Shown here one piece after another: positions 9,006 to 18,614 of a stretch of DNA of 64,000 nucleotides (its first letter is position 1; each line of letters opens with the position of its first letter). The translations under genes were made by a program, and so were the position numbers. The notes beneath the pieces were generated by a model that saw only the letters and a list, made by a program, of their open reading frames with translations, did not search any database and was not told the DNA's origin. This DNA comes from Aeromicrobium phragmitis (GTDB lineage: Bacteria > Actinomycetota > Actinomycetes > Propionibacteriales > Nocardioidaceae), in assembly GCF_003674095.1 (NCBI RefSeq), contig NZ_RDBF01000005.1, positions 62,001 to 126,000 of the forward strand. Direction: 5' to 3'.

Positions 9006-10081
9006 CGGGGATCGACCTCCATGAGTGCGGTGTAGAAAGCGTTCATCTCCTCGGGCGTGCCGACGGAGACCCGTAGCCAGCCTTCGGGACCAGTCTCCCG
9101 GATGAGCACGCCTCGATCGACCAGACCCTGCCACACGGCGTGGCGATCCTCGAAGCGGCCGAAGAGGACGAAGTTCGCATCGGACTCGGCCACGGCGTAT
9201 CCGCGCTCCCCCAGCCATGCCGCCAGCTCGTCGCGGGCCTCGCGGAGCGCGTCGACCTGCGCGAGGAGTTCATCGGCGTGCGCGAGCGCCGCCGTCGCCG
9301 CGGCCTGCGTCACGGCGGAGAGGTGGTACGGGAGGCGGACGATGCGCAGCGCGTCGATGATCGCCGCATCCGCGGCGACGTACCCGAGCCGACCGCCGGC
9401 CAACGCGAACGCCTTGCTCATCGTGCGGGTCACCAGCAGCCGCGGATGCGTGTCCAGCAGCTCCAGCGCCGTCGGCGTCCCGGCACGCCGGAACTCGGCG
9501 TATGCCTCGTCGACGACGACCACGCCCGGGGCCACCTCGAGCACCTCCTCGACCGTCGACAGCGGCAGCGCGGTGCCGGTCGGGTTGTTCGGCGAGGTCA
9601 GCAGCACGACGTCGGGCTGTTCGGCCTTGATGAGCTCGACGGCCTCCTGCGGGTCGACGCTGAAGTCCTCGGCCCGTCGACCCGTGACCCAGCGCGTGTG
9701 GGTGTCGCGGGCGTACTCGGGGTACATCGAGTACGTCGGAGCGAAGGACACCGCGGCGCGGCCGGGACCGCCGAAGGCCTGCAGGATCTGCAACATGACC
9801 TCGTTGGAGCCGTTCGCCGCCCAGACGTTCTGCGCAGACAGGCCATGACCGAGGTACTGCGCGAGTCGTTCGCGCAGCTCGACGGCCTCACGATCCGGAT
9901 ACCGGTTCAGCCCGAGCGCCGCCGCACGCACCGCCGCGGCGATGTCGTCGGCGACCGCCTCGCTGGGTGCGTAGGGGTTCTCGTTGACGTTGAGACCGAT
10001 GAGTCCGGGAAGCTGAGGGGCGCCATACGGCTCGAAGCCGCGCAGATCCTCGCGGATCGGCACCCAGGAGGGCAACGGCAT
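9002..10081 (-). CDS. hisC: Histidinol-phosphate aminotransferase
   Basis: 359 residues from the ATG at 10081 ([15 protein letters not shown]), one base after the hisD stop (TGACATG). It is a fold type I PLP enzyme: the Schiff-base Lys is in [16 protein letters not shown], and [15 protein letters not shown] near the N-terminus and [10 protein letters not shown] in the middle are typical of HisC. It transfers the amino group of glutamate to imidazole-acetol phosphate. A further upstream start at 10114 would overlap hisD and has no family match. Confidence 0.96.
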   Translation of the reverse strand: MPLPSWVPIREDLRGFEPYGAPQLPGLIGLNVNENPYAPSEAVADDIAAAVRAAALGLNRYPDREAVELRERLAQYLGHGLSAQNVWAANGSNEVMLQILQAFGGPGRAAVSFAPTYSMYPEYARDTHTRWVTGRRAEDFSVDPQEAVELIKAEQPDVVLLTSPNNPTGTALPLSTVEEVLEVAPGVVVVDEAYAEFRRAGTPTALELLDTHPRLLVTRTMSKAFALAGGRLGYVAADAAIIDALRIVRLPYHLSAVTQAAATAALAHADELLAQVDALREARDELAAWLGERGYAVAESDANFVLFGRFEDRHAVWQGLVDRGVLIRETGPEGWLRVSVGTPEEMNAFYTALMEVDPR

Positions 10082-10082
10082 G

Positions 10083-11390
10083 TCAGCGCTCCAACCGGAT
10101 CGAGACGGCCGCACCGTGGGAAGGAAGATCCTCGGCCTCGGCCAGCGCGACGACCTTGCGGCCCACCTCGTCGAGCGCCTCGGCGCTGTAGCTCACGACG
10201 TGCATGTTCTTGCAGAACGCACGCACGGACAGACCCGAGGAGTGGCAAGCGCAGCCCGCCGTCGGCAGGACGTGGTTCGAGCCGGCAGCGTAGTCGCCGA
10301 GCGAGACCGGTGTGAATGCGCCGACGAACACCGCGCCGGCGTTGACGATCCGCGCGGAGACGGTCTCGGCGTCCCGCGTCTGGATCTCCAGGTGCTCGGC
10401 GGCGTACGCGTTGGCGACGTCGACCGCCTGGTCGAGGTCGCGGACCAGCAGGGTCGCCGACTGCCGCCCCCCGAGGGAGGTACGGATGCGCTCAGCGTGC
10501 TTGGCGGCGGAGACCTGGTCGAGGAGCGCAGCGTCGACCGCGTCGGCGAGCGACTCGCTGTCGGTGATGAGCACGCTCGCCGCGAGTGGGTCGTGCTCGG
10601 CCTGGCTCACCAGGTCGGCGGCGACATAGGCCGGATCGGCGGTGTCGTCGGCGATGATCGCGATCTCGGTCGGCCCGGCTTCGGCGTCGATCGCGACCGT
10701 GCCCTGCAGATACCGCTTGGCGGCCGCCACGAAGATGTTGCCCGGGCCCGTGATGAGGTTGACCGCGGCGCAGTCCTCCGTGCCGTAGGCGAACATCGCC
10801 AGCGCCTGGGCACCGCCTGCCGCGTACACCTCCTCGATGCCGAGCAGTGCGCAGGCGGCGAGGATCGTGGGGTGCGGAAGCCCCCCGAACTCCGCCTGGG
10901 GCGGACTCGCGAGCGCGATGCCCGGCACGCCGGCGACCTGAGCCGGGACGGCGTTCATGACGACGGTGCTCACGAGCGGTGCGAGACCTCCGGGAACGTA
11001 GAGACCGACGCGCTGCATGGGCACGATGCGCCGTTCCACCCGCGCGCCGGGCGCGACCTCGGTGACGACGGTCTGCTCGAGCTCGGCCTCGCACGTCGCG
11101 CGCAGGCGCGCGACGGACTCCTCGAGCCCGGCTCGAATCTCCGGGTCGAGCTCCTCCAGGGCACGGGCCATCGTGTCGACCGGCACGCGCAGCTGCTCGG
11201 GACGCACGGCGTCGAACCGCTCACCGGCATCGAGCACCGCGACGCTACCGCGTGTTCGCACGTCCTCGCAGATCGGTGCGACGGCGTTGAGGGCATGCTC
11301 GACGTCGACCTCAGCCCGCGGCACCGCATGGCGATACTCGTCGAGGGACGCAGGGTCGAGGGAACGCAGGTCGAGACGTCGTGGAGTCAC
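10083..11390 (-). CDS. hisD: Histidinol dehydrogenase
   Basis: 435 residues, full family length. It catalyses the last two oxidations of histidine synthesis with NAD and zinc. Recognisable parts are the NAD-binding region around [14 protein letters not shown], the [14 protein letters not shown] segment with a catalytic/zinc His, and [19 protein letters not shown] near the C-terminus. It is the first gene of hisDCBH; the GTG start at 11390 sits six bases after a TAGAAT hexamer, predicting a leaderless mRNA. It diverges from ybaK across 55 nt. Confidence 0.97.
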   Translation of the reverse strand: MTPRRLDLRSLDPASLDEYRHAVPRAEVDVEHALNAVAPICEDVRTRGSVAVLDAGERFDAVRPEQLRVPVDTMARALEELDPEIRAGLEESVARLRATCEAELEQTVVTEVAPGARVERRIVPMQRVGLYVPGGLAPLVSTVVMNAVPAQVAGVPGIALASPPQAEFGGLPHPTILAACALLGIEEVYAAGGAQALAMFAYGTEDCAAVNLITGPGNIFVAAAKRYLQGTVAIDAEAGPTEIAIIADDTADPAYVAADLVSQAEHDPLAASVLITDSESLADAVDAALLDQVSAAKHAERIRTSLGGRQSATLLVRDLDQAVDVANAYAAEHLEIQTRDAETVSARIVNAGAVFVGAFTPVSLGDYAAGSNHVLPTAGCACHSSGLSVRAFCKNMHVVSYSAEALDEVGRKVVALAEAEDLPSHGAAVSIRLER

Positions 11391-11396
11391 GCGACA

Positions 11397-11402
11397 ATTC
11401 TA
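11397..11402 (-). promoter_or_regulatory. Candidate -10 element for the hisDCBH operon
   Basis: TAGAAT on the minus strand is followed by six bases (TGTCGC) and the hisD GTG. It is a near-consensus hexamer at the leaderless distance. No attenuator-like histidine leader peptide or hairpin is visible between it and the gene. Confidence 0.6.
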
Positions 11403-11433
11403 CGGAGCACCACGATCAGCCCGTCCCCGCCGC

Positions 11434-11439
11434 TACCGT
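11434..11439 (+). promoter_or_regulatory. Candidate -10 element of leaderless ybaK
   Basis: TACCGT is followed by six bases (GGACCG) and the GTG at 11446. There is no purine-rich ribosome-binding site before this GTG, which supports a leaderless start. Confidence 0.5.
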
Positions 11440-11445
11440 GGACCG

Positions 11446-11934
11446 GTGGGCACGAAGAACAAGGGCGATGCGACCCCGGCCTTTGCCGCGCTGCGCCGGG
11501 CCGGCGTCACGGCCGCCGCACACGTGTACGAGCACGACCCGGGCGCCGCGTCGTACGGACGGGAGGCGGCCGAGGCACTCGGCGTCGACGCGGGTCGCGT
11601 GTTCAAGACGCTCGTCATCGACCTGGACGGCGAGCTGTGCGTGGCGATCGTCCCGGTCGAACGTTCGCTGGACCTCAAGGCCGCAGCGGCCGCGCTCGGT
11701 GCCAAAAAGTCCCAGCTCGCCGACCCGGCAGCAGCACAGCGGGCGACCGGTTACGTCCTCGGCGGCATATCGCCGTTCGGTCAACGCAAGACGCTACGCA
11801 CGGTGGTGGATGTCTCGGCCGAGGAGTGGCCGACGGTGTTCGTCTCCGGAGGTCGCCGAGGACTCGAAGTCGAGGTCTCCCCTGGCGACCTCAGGCGGGT
11901 CACGAACGCGGTCACGGCGTCGATCGCGCGGTGA
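11446..11934 (+). CDS. ybaK: YbaK/EbsC-type aminoacyl-tRNA deacylase
   Basis: 162 residues from the GTG at 11446; the reading frame stays open far upstream but only this start fits the family (VGTKNKGDATPAFAALRRAG). Family marks are YEHDPGAASYGREAAEALGV, GRVFKTLVIDLDG with the conserved Lys, and GYVLGGISPFGQRKTLRTVVD. Known YbaK enzymes hydrolyse misacylated Cys-tRNA(Pro), protecting proline codons. The last 23 nt overlap the convergent membrane protein gene at 11912-12430. Confidence 0.9.
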   Translation: MGTKNKGDATPAFAALRRAGVTAAAHVYEHDPGAASYGREAAEALGVDAGRVFKTLVIDLDGELCVAIVPVERSLDLKAAAAALGAKKSQLADPAAAQRATGYVLGGISPFGQRKTLRTVVDVSAEEWPTVFVSGGRRGLEVEVSPGDLRRVTNAVTASIAR

Positions 11935-12430
11935 CGACATCCTCCTGCGACTCGTCGGGAGCCCGCAGGAAGACCGCACCCACCAGGCCGACCAGTCCGC
12001 CGAGCGTCCAGAGCAGCATCGGCGAGAACGACCCGAGTTCGAACTGCATCGGAACCTGGTCGCCGAGTTGGAGCCCGGTGACCGACCGCGGATCTGGCGG
12101 TCCGAACGAGTAGCCCACTCGCGAACAGACCACAGCGCCGAGCAACGTCGCGACGATCACGACCGGCACGACGCGCCAGCCGTCCTCGGCCCGTCGCGCG
12201 GCGAGGACCCACCCGAAGACCAGGCACAGCACGAAGCCGATCGCCACGAACCAGGCGACGATGCCGAACTGCTCGGCCGCGGCGCTTTCGCTCAGCACCA
12301 GACCCTGTTCGGCGTACTCCCACTGCGCCGGCTGCGCGACGACGATCCAGCAGAGACCGGCCGCGGCACCGAGACCCGCCATCACGAGCACCGCGGTGAT
12401 CGCGGCGCTGAGCCACGACCGGGCATTCAC
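11912..12430 (-). CDS. Four-helix membrane protein coupled to dnaE
   Basis: 172 residues from the GTG at 12430, whose bases overlap the dnaE stop as GTGA; this overlap decides the start. Four membrane helices are predicted (about 6-30, 52-73, 88-110, 138-156), with a loop SRVGYSFGPPDPRSVTGLQLG between the last two. It resembles DUF2567-type proteins that follow dnaE in other actinobacteria, but that assignment is from memory. Function is unknown; tight coupling suggests only co-expression with the polymerase gene. Confidence 0.75.
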   Translation of the reverse strand: MNARSWLSAAITAVLVMAGLGAAAGLCWIVVAQPAQWEYAEQGLVLSESAAAEQFGIVAWFVAIGFVLCLVFGWVLAARRAEDGWRVVPVVIVATLLGAVVCSRVGYSFGPPDPRSVTGLQLGDQVPMQFELGSFSPMLLWTLGGLVGLVGAVFLRAPDESQEDVVTARSTP

Positions 12431-15400
12431 CCGAGGCACCCGGGGCCGAGCAGCTCCTTGAGGTCGGCGAACAACGCCGAACTGGTGGATACGCGCAGCG
12501 AGTTGTCCAGACGCATGGTCTTGACTGTGCCACGGCCCGTCAACTTCAGATGGACCTCGGTGACGCCCGGATGCGATGCCAGGACTTGTTTGAACGACGA
12601 GACGGTCTCGGGGGTGCACATCGCCACCGGCATCGCGACGGTGAGCGGTCCGTCGCCGCTGCCCTGACCCGCAGCCGGTCGGGTGATCTCCTGCGCGGAC
12701 AGGTCGACGCCGTCATCGCTGCGGCGCAACCGGGCCTTGACCACGACGATCGAATCCTGCACGAGCACGGGCGCGGCGAGGTTGTACGCGGCCGGGAACA
12801 CCATGACGTCCACCGAACCCTCGAGGTCCTCGATCGTGACCGACGCCCAGGTGTCGCCCTTCTTGCTGAGCCGGCGCTGCACGTTGGTGATGAGACCGCA
12901 GATGCGCACCTGCGCGCCGTCGGGACGTTCGGTGTCCTCCAGCAGTTCGCCGACGGAGCAGTCGCCGCTGGCCCGGAGCACGTGTTCGAGCCCCGCGAGC
13001 GGATGGTCCGACACGTAGAGGCCGAGCATGTCGCGCTCGAAGCTCAGCAGCTGGGTCTTGTCCCACTCGTTGATGTCGGGGATCGTGACGTCGACGCCGG
13101 TGAAGTCGTCGTCGAAGGCCCCGAACAGCGAGTCCTGGCCGATCGCCGCGTTGCGCTTGATGTCGATGTACTGGTCGACGGCCTCCTCGGCGATCGTGGT
13201 GAGCGCCCGGCGGCGGTGGCCGAGCGAGTCGAAGGCACCGGCCTTGATGAGGGAGTCGAGCACCCGCTTGTTGCAGACCTGCGTCGGCACCTTGTCGAGG
13301 AAATCGGCGAAGTCGGTGTACGCGCCCTTCTCCTCACGCGTCTCGACGATCCCGTTGACGACGTTGCTGCCGACGTTGCGGATGGCGGTGAGCCCGAAGC
13401 GGATGTCCGTGCCGACCGAGGTGAAGTTGTGGAAGGACTCGTTGACGTCCGGCGGGAGCACCTTGATGCCCAGGCGCCGGCACTCCCCCAGGTAGATCGC
13501 CGACTTGTCCTTGTCGCCCTTGACGCTGGTGAGCAGGGCGGCCATGTACTCGGCGGGGTAATGGGCCTTGAGATAGGCCGTCCAGTAGGAGACGACACCG
13601 TAGGCGGCCGAGTGAGCCTTGTTGAAGGCGTAGTCGGCGAACGGCACGAGGATGTCCCACAGCGTCTTGATCGCCTCGGATGAGAACCCGCGCGACTTCA
13701 TGCCGGCCTCGAAGCCCTCGAACTCCTTCTCGAGGACCTCGCGCTTCTTCTTGCCCATCGCGCGGCGCAGATTGTCGGCTTGTCCGAGCGTCTGCCCGGC
13801 GAGCTCCTGGGCGATGCTCATGACCTGCTCCTGATACACGATCAGGCCGTAGGTCGTGCCGAGAATCGGCTTGAGCGCCTCGGTGAGCTCGGGGTGGATG
13901 TAGTCGATCTTCTGCTTGCCGGTCTTGCGCTTGGCGTAGTTGGTGTGGCTGTCCGCGCCCATCGGACCGGGGCGGTACAGCGCGATGACCGCCGAGATGT
14001 CCTCGAAGTTGTCCGGCTGCATCATGCGCAGCAGCTGACGCATGGGACCGCCGTCGAGCTGGAAGACGCCGAGCGTGTCGCCGCGCCCGAGCAGGCGGTA
14101 CGTCTCCAGGTCGTCGAAGGGGATGTCCTCCAACACGAGGTCGATGCCGCGGTTGGCCTGGATGTTGGCCACCGCGTCGTCGAGCACCGTGAGGTTGCGC
14201 AACCCCAGGAAGTCCATCTTGACCAGGCCGAGCGACTCGCACATCGGGTAGTCGAACTGGGTGATGATCGCGCCGTCCTGCTCGCGCTTCATGATCGGCA
14301 CGATGTCGAGCAGCGGCTCGCTGCTCATGATCACGCCGGCCGCGTGCACGCCCCACTGGCGGATCTGCCCCTCGAGACCCAGCGCGACGTCGTAGACCTT
14401 GCGGACGTCGGGATCGTTCTGGTGCAGCTCGCGGAAGTCCTTGGCGTCGCCGTAGCGCGCGTGCTTCTCGTTGAACAGCTCGCTCAGCGCCACGCCCTTG
14501 CCCATGACGTCGGCGGGCAGCGCCTTGGTGATCTTCTCGCCCATCGCGAACGGGTAGTCGAGTACGCGCGAGGCGTCCTTGATCGCCGCCTTGGCCTTGA
14601 GCCGGCCGAACGTGGCGATCTGCGCGACCCGGTCCGCGCCGTACTTCTGGGTGACGTACTGAATGACCTCACCGCGTCGACGCTCGTCGAAGTCGATGTC
14701 GAAGTCGGGCATCGAGGGGCGCTCGGGATTGAGGAACCGCTCGAAGATCAGGCCGTGCTGCAAGGGGCACAGGTCGGTGATCCGCAGCGCGTACGCCGCG
14801 ATCGAACCGGCGCCCGAGCCGCGGCCGGGTCCGACGCGGATGCCGTTGTTCTTGGCCCAGTTGATGAAGTCGGCGACGACGAGGTAGTAGCCGCAGTACC
14901 CCTTGGTGCGGATGACGTCGAGCTCCTTCTCGACGCGCTGACGCACCTCCTCGGAGAAGTCGTCGCCGTAGCGCTCGCGGATGCCGGACCAGACTTCCTT
15001 GACGAACCACGACTCCTCGGTCTCGCCGTCGGGGACGTCGGCGCGCGCCATGTAGCCGCCGGTGGACTCGGTGAACTCGATGTCGCAGCGTTCGGCGATG
15101 AGCAGCGTGTTGTCACACGCCTCCTTCATGCCGTAGGTGTCCTCCCACAGCTCGCGCATCTCCGCGGCCGACTTGATGTAGTACCCACCACCGTCGAACT
15201 TGAGCCGCTTGGGATCGCTGATCGTCTTACCCGAGGCCACGCAGATGAGGGCGTCGTGGGCCTCGGCGTCCTGCGGATGCGTGTAGTGCGAGTCGTTGGT
15301 GGCGACCGGCGGGATGTCCAGTTCACGACCGAGCCGCAGAAGGTCGTCGCGAACGACCTTCTCGATGCCGATGCCGTGATCCATGAGCTCGAGGAAGAAG

Positions 15401-15969
15401 TTCTCCTTGCCGAAGATCTCCTGGAACTCCCCCGCGGCGCGGCGGGCTTCGTCGTACTGCCCCAGGCGCAGGCGCGTCTGGATCTCGCCGGACGGGCATC
15501 CGGTGGTGGCGACGATGCCCGAGGCGTACCGCTCCAGCAACTCTCGGTCCGCGCGCGGCTTATAGTAGTACCCCTCCAGGCTCGACAACGACGAGATCCG
15601 GAAGAGGTTGTGCATCCCCTCGGTGGACGTGGCGAGCATCGTCATGTGGGTGTACGCGCCACCGCCGGCGACGTCGTTGCCGGCCTCCTCGGCGCTGTCA
15701 CCCTTGCCCCAGCGCACCTTGCGCCGCTCGCTGCGGTGCGTGCCGGGGGTGAGATAGGCCTCCATGCCGATGATCGGCTTGACCCCGTGCTTGCGGGCCT
15801 TGGACCAGAAGTCGTAGGCACCGTGCACGTTGCCGTGATCGGTCATCGCGATCGCCGGCATGCCGAGCTCGGCGGCACGTTCGAACAGCCCGTCGAGCAG
15901 GGCGTGACCGTCGAGCATCGAGTATTCGGTGTGGACGTGCAGGTGCACGAAGCTCGAATCGCTCGGCAT
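12427..15969 (-). CDS. dnaE: DNA polymerase III alpha subunit, replicative
   Basis: 1180 residues, the DnaE1 length. Domains in order: PHP domain starting HLHVHTEYSMLDGHALLDG (residues about 9-270), palm/thumb/fingers with the catalytic acids in MPDFDIDFDERRRGE (about 415-425), the helix-hairpin-helix region around LDSLIKAGAFDSLGHRR (about 890), and an OB fold near residues 985-1060 (VRICGLITNVQRRLSKKGD). It is the chromosome-replicating polymerase subunit. PHP histidines appear intact, so intrinsic proofreading is possible, as in mycobacterial DnaE1. GGAGG lies 11 nt before the ATG. Confidence 0.98.
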   Translation of the reverse strand: MPSDSSFVHLHVHTEYSMLDGHALLDGLFERAAELGMPAIAMTDHGNVHGAYDFWSKARKHGVKPIIGMEAYLTPGTHRSERRKVRWGKGDSAEEAGNDVAGGGAYTHMTMLATSTEGMHNLFRISSLSSLEGYYYKPRADRELLERYASGIVATTGCPSGEIQTRLRLGQYDEARRAAGEFQEIFGKENFFLELMDHGIGIEKVVRDDLLRLGRELDIPPVATNDSHYTHPQDAEAHDALICVASGKTISDPKRLKFDGGGYYIKSAAEMRELWEDTYGMKEACDNTLLIAERCDIEFTESTGGYMARADVPDGETEESWFVKEVWSGIRERYGDDFSEEVRQRVEKELDVIRTKGYCGYYLVVADFINWAKNNGIRVGPGRGSGAGSIAAYALRITDLCPLQHGLIFERFLNPERPSMPDFDIDFDERRRGEVIQYVTQKYGADRVAQIATFGRLKAKAAIKDASRVLDYPFAMGEKITKALPADVMGKGVALSELFNEKHARYGDAKDFRELHQNDPDVRKVYDVALGLEGQIRQWGVHAAGVIMSSEPLLDIVPIMKREQDGAIITQFDYPMCESLGLVKMDFLGLRNLTVLDDAVANIQANRGIDLVLEDIPFDDLETYRLLGRGDTLGVFQLDGGPMRQLLRMMQPDNFEDISAVIALYRPGPMGADSHTNYAKRKTGKQKIDYIHPELTEALKPILGTTYGLIVYQEQVMSIAQELAGQTLGQADNLRRAMGKKKREVLEKEFEGFEAGMKSRGFSSEAIKTLWDILVPFADYAFNKAHSAAYGVVSYWTAYLKAHYPAEYMAALLTSVKGDKDKSAIYLGECRRLGIKVLPPDVNESFHNFTSVGTDIRFGLTAIRNVGSNVVNGIVETREEKGAYTDFADFLDKVPTQVCNKRVLDSLIKAGAFDSLGHRRRALTTIAEEAVDQYIDIKRNAAIGQDSLFGAFDDDFTGVDVTIPDINEWDKTQLLSFERDMLGLYVSDHPLAGLEHVLRASGDCSVGELLEDTERPDGAQVRICGLITNVQRRLSKKGDTWASVTIEDLEGSVDVMVFPAAYNLAAPVLVQDSIVVVKARLRRSDDGVDLSAQEITRPAAGQGSGDGPLTVAMPVAMCTPETVSSFKQVLASHPGVTEVHLKLTGRGTVKTMRLDNSLRVSTSSALFADLKELLGPGCLG

Positions 15970-16063
15970 CGCGGCTGTGGCCTCCAGACATGACGAGATC
16001 GGTGCCCATACGGGCGTCGCCGGGGAAGGCCTTCAGCCTACGCCAGGGCTCCGACAGAACCGG

Positions 16064-16101
16064 CGAGGCTCGCCACGGCGACGCCGCCGTGGCGAGCCTC
16101 G
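16064..16101. terminator. 17-bp hairpin after the DrrAB-type operon
   Basis: Arms 16064-16080 and 16085-16101 are perfectly complementary (17 bp) around a four-base loop, three bases past the stop of the ABC-2 permease gene. No U-run follows. Its position after the last gene and before dnaE fits a terminator or mRNA 3-prime-end hairpin. Confidence 0.65.
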
Positions 16102-16103
16102 AC

Positions 16104-16907
16104 TCAGCGCGAGGTGGCCCGCTGGTACTGCCGCACCGAGAGCGGCACGAAGACCACCAGGATGATGCCCACCCACAGCAGCGAGTACAGCGCCGGGTTC
16201 TGCATCGACCAGACGTCCGGCACCGCCATCCCCTCGGGCACGTTGCCGAACATCTCCCGCACCGCCTGGGTGATCGCCGACACCGGGTTCCATTCCACGA
16301 CCGTTTGCAGCCCGGACGGGAACGACTCCAGCGGCACGAAGGCGTTCGAGACGAACGTCAACGGCATGATCACCATGAACGAGGCGTTGTTGATGACGTC
16401 GACGCTCGGAACCAGCAGCCCGATGTAGGCCATGACCCAGCTGATCGCGTACGCGAACAACAGCAGCAGACCGAACGCCGCGATCGTCTCCAGGATCGAG
16501 CCGCGCGCCCGCCAGCCGACCAGCAGACCGGTCAGCGCCATGACGATGAGCGACACGACGTTGTACACGACGTCGGAGGTGGTGCGGCCCACGAGCACCG
16601 CCGACCGCGCCATCGGCAGCGAACGGAAGCGGTCGATGAGCCCCTTCTGCATGTCCTCGGCCAACGCCGCGCCCGAGTAGGTCGCTCCGAAGACGACGGT
16701 CTGAGCGAAGATCCCGCCGATGAGGAACTCCTTGTAGTCGAGCCCGGGACCGGCGTCGATCGCCCCGCCGAACACGTACGCGAACAGCAGCACGAACATG
16801 ATCGGCGACATGAGGACGAAGACCATGATCTCCGGGACGCGCTTGATCTTGATGAGGTTGCGCTTGGCGACGACCCAGCCGTCGGTGGCGATGCGTACGG
16901 TGCTCAT
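16104..16907 (-). CDS. ABC-2 type exporter permease (DrrB-like)
   Basis: 267 residues with six predicted helices and the ABC-2 hallmark region VINNASFMVIMPLTFVSNAFVP followed by FPSGLQTVVEWNPVSAITQAVR. The MQKGLIDRFRSLPMARSAVL segment is typical of DrrB-like permeases. It forms the membrane channel for the ATPase encoded immediately upstream; their genes overlap by four bases (ATGA). Typical substrates of the family are drugs or lipids, but none can be assigned here. Regulation is probably by the adjacent TetR protein. Confidence 0.9.
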   Translation of the reverse strand: MSTVRIATDGWVVAKRNLIKIKRVPEIMVFVLMSPIMFVLLFAYVFGGAIDAGPGLDYKEFLIGGIFAQTVVFGATYSGAALAEDMQKGLIDRFRSLPMARSAVLVGRTTSDVVYNVVSLIVMALTGLLVGWRARGSILETIAAFGLLLLFAYAISWVMAYIGLLVPSVDVINNASFMVIMPLTFVSNAFVPLESFPSGLQTVVEWNPVSAITQAVREMFGNVPEGMAVPDVWSMQNPALYSLLWVGIILVVFVPLSVRQYQRATSR

Positions 16908-17884
16908 CGGACAGGCTCCTTCTCGGCTTCGTTCTCGGTGGCCTCGTGCTCGGCTTCGTGACCGGTGAGGGCCAGGAAGACGTCATCGAGGGTGGGACGG
17001 CGCAGGCCGATGTCGAGCACCTCGATGCCGGCGGACTCCAGCCGTTGCAGGACCGCCATCAGCCGCTGCGCCCCGTCGCCGCTGACCGCCGCCGACAGCC
17101 CCCGGTCGCGGCGCCGCACCTCGCCGTGCGCGAGCTCGGCGAGGATCCGGCCCGCTTCGTCGACCCGCTCGCCGTGGGCGACCACGATCTCGATGCGTTC
17201 GCCGCCGGTCTGCGATTTGAGCTCGTCAGCCGTGCCTTGGGCGATCGCCCGGCCCTTGTCGATGACGATGATGTCGTCGGCGAGCAGGTCGGCCTCCTCC
17301 AGATACTGCGTGGTCAGCAGCAGCGTCGCCCCCGAGGCGACGAGTTCCTCGATGACGTCCCACATCTGTTGGCGGCTGCGCGGGTCCAGTCCCGTCGTCG
17401 GTTCGTCGAGCACCAGCACGGGTGGCTCGGCGACGAGCGCCCCGGCGAGGTCGAGCCGTCGGCGCATGCCGCCCGAATAGGTCTTGGACGGCCGGTCCGC
17501 CGCGTCGGCGAGGTCGAACCGCTCGAGCAGTTCACGCGCTCGCGCTCCTGCCCGCTTGCCGCTCATGCCGTAGAGCCGACCGACCATCTGGAGGTTCTCG
17601 AACCCCGTGAGGTGCTCGTCGACCGCCGCGTACTGACCCGACAGCCCGATGCGCTCGCGCACGCCGTTCGGGTCGGCGAGGACGTCGACCCCGGCCACCT
17701 CGGCGGTGCCGCCGTCGGGCTTGAGGAGCGTCGTCAGGATGCGCACGGCGGTGGTCTTGCCCGCACCGTTCGGACCGAGCAGGCCGAGCACGGTGCCTTG
17801 GGGTACCCGTAGGTCGAGGCCCGCAAGCGCCTCGACGTCTCCATATCGTTTGACCAGGCCCTGCGCCTGGATCATGTCGCTCAT
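16904..17884 (-). CDS. ABC exporter ATPase (DrrA-like)
   Basis: 326 residues from the ATG at 17884, which has GAGGAG seven bases upstream; the open frame to 18097 crosses the divergent TetR gene and is rejected. Walker A GPNGAGKTT is at about residue 39, signature YSGGMRRRLDL near 139, Walker B VLVLDEPTTGLD near 160. The C-terminal part contains the DrrA-family ending RRPTLDDVFLALTGHEAE. A charged tail (EHEATENEAEKEP) follows. It powers the permease encoded 3-prime to it and diverges from a TetR gene 73 nt away. Confidence 0.93.
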   Translation of the reverse strand: MSDMIQAQGLVKRYGDVEALAGLDLRVPQGTVLGLLGPNGAGKTTAVRILTTLLKPDGGTAEVAGVDVLADPNGVRERIGLSGQYAAVDEHLTGFENLQMVGRLYGMSGKRAGARARELLERFDLADAADRPSKTYSGGMRRRLDLAGALVAEPPVLVLDEPTTGLDPRSRQQMWDVIEELVASGATLLLTTQYLEEADLLADDIIVIDKGRAIAQGTADELKSQTGGERIEIVVAHGERVDEAGRILAELAHGEVRRRDRGLSAAVSGDGAQRLMAVLQRLESAGIEVLDIGLRRPTLDDVFLALTGHEAEHEATENEAEKEPVR

Positions 17885-17914
17885 CAGGTCTCCTCGATAT
17901 CGCGTGAGCGGGTA

Positions 17915-17927
17915 ATGTTGACAACGT
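17915..17927. promoter_or_regulatory. Candidate TetR operator and -35 in the divergent spacer
   Basis: GTTGACAAC at 17917-17925 is a perfect nine-base palindrome, extended by an A/T pair at 17915/17927. It contains TTGACA (17918-17923), a possible -35 for the plus strand. It sits midway between the ATPase and TetR start codons, where an autoregulating operator would be expected. Short, so tentative. Confidence 0.35.
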
Positions 17928-17957
17928 ACACATCGCCACCGACAGGAATCCAAACGC

Positions 17958-18614
17958 GTGACGACCGCTGACCGTCCGTACCACCACGGAGAGCTTCCCG
18001 AGGCGCTGATCGCCGCCGGACTCCGGCTCTCACGGGCAGGCGGCTCGGCCGCGCTGACCCTCCGCGCCGTCACGCGGGAAGCGGGCGTCTCCGCCACCGC
18101 CGCCTACCGGCACTTCACTGATCGCGACCACCTGATGCGCGATACGGCACGACGGACGCGGCGCGCACTCGCCGACACGATGCTGGAGACCATCGCCGAG
18201 CTGGGCACCGATCTGCCGCCCGACGCGCAGGCGGTCCAACGACTCCGCGGTGTGGGGCTGGGCTACATCCGGTTCGCCCTGGACGAGCCCGGATGGTTCG
18301 ACCTCGCGTTCTCGATGCCCGACGACCCGTCGGCCGCTCCCTCGGACCGGCCGGGACCGTTCGAGCTGCTGATGGACTCGCTCGACGCGATGGTCGCGAC
18401 GGGCGTGCTCGCCCCCGAGCGCCGCAACGGCGCCGAATGGGCGTGCTGGGGGTCGGTCCACGGCTTCGCCGACCTCGTGGCCCGCGGACCGCTACGCGAC
18501 CAGGAACGTCCCGTCGTCGATCAGCTGGGACGCAACGTCGTCGAGTCCGTCATCGCGGGCGTGGTCGCCGGATCGCTCGACGGGGTGCGGCTCAGGCCTG
18601 ACGGTAGCTGCTGA
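17958..18614 (+). CDS. TetR/AcrR-family transcriptional regulator
   Basis: 218 residues from the GTG at 17958 (MTTADRPYHHGELPEALIAA). The N-terminal helix-turn-helix is LTLRAVTREAGVSATAAYRH (about residues 35-54) followed by FTDRDHLM. The C-terminal region (about 80-200) resembles the WHG/TetR_C ligand domain, with RFALDEPGWFDLAFSMPD. It diverges from the DrrAB-type exporter and is most simply its repressor (inference from position). The last 23 nt overlap the convergent aminotransferase gene. Confidence 0.9.
   Translation: MTTADRPYHHGELPEALIAAGLRLSRAGGSAALTLRAVTREAGVSATAAYRHFTDRDHLMRDTARRTRRALADTMLETIAELGTDLPPDAQAVQRLRGVGLGYIRFALDEPGWFDLAFSMPDDPSAAPSDRPGPFELLMDSLDAMVATGVLAPERRNGAEWACWGSVHGFADLVARGPLRDQERPVVDQLGRNVVESVIAGVVAGSLDGVRLRPDGSC

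Noticed and set aside
13780..15993. 737-codon plus-strand open frame
   Set aside because: Antisense shadow of dnaE with no recognisable domain.
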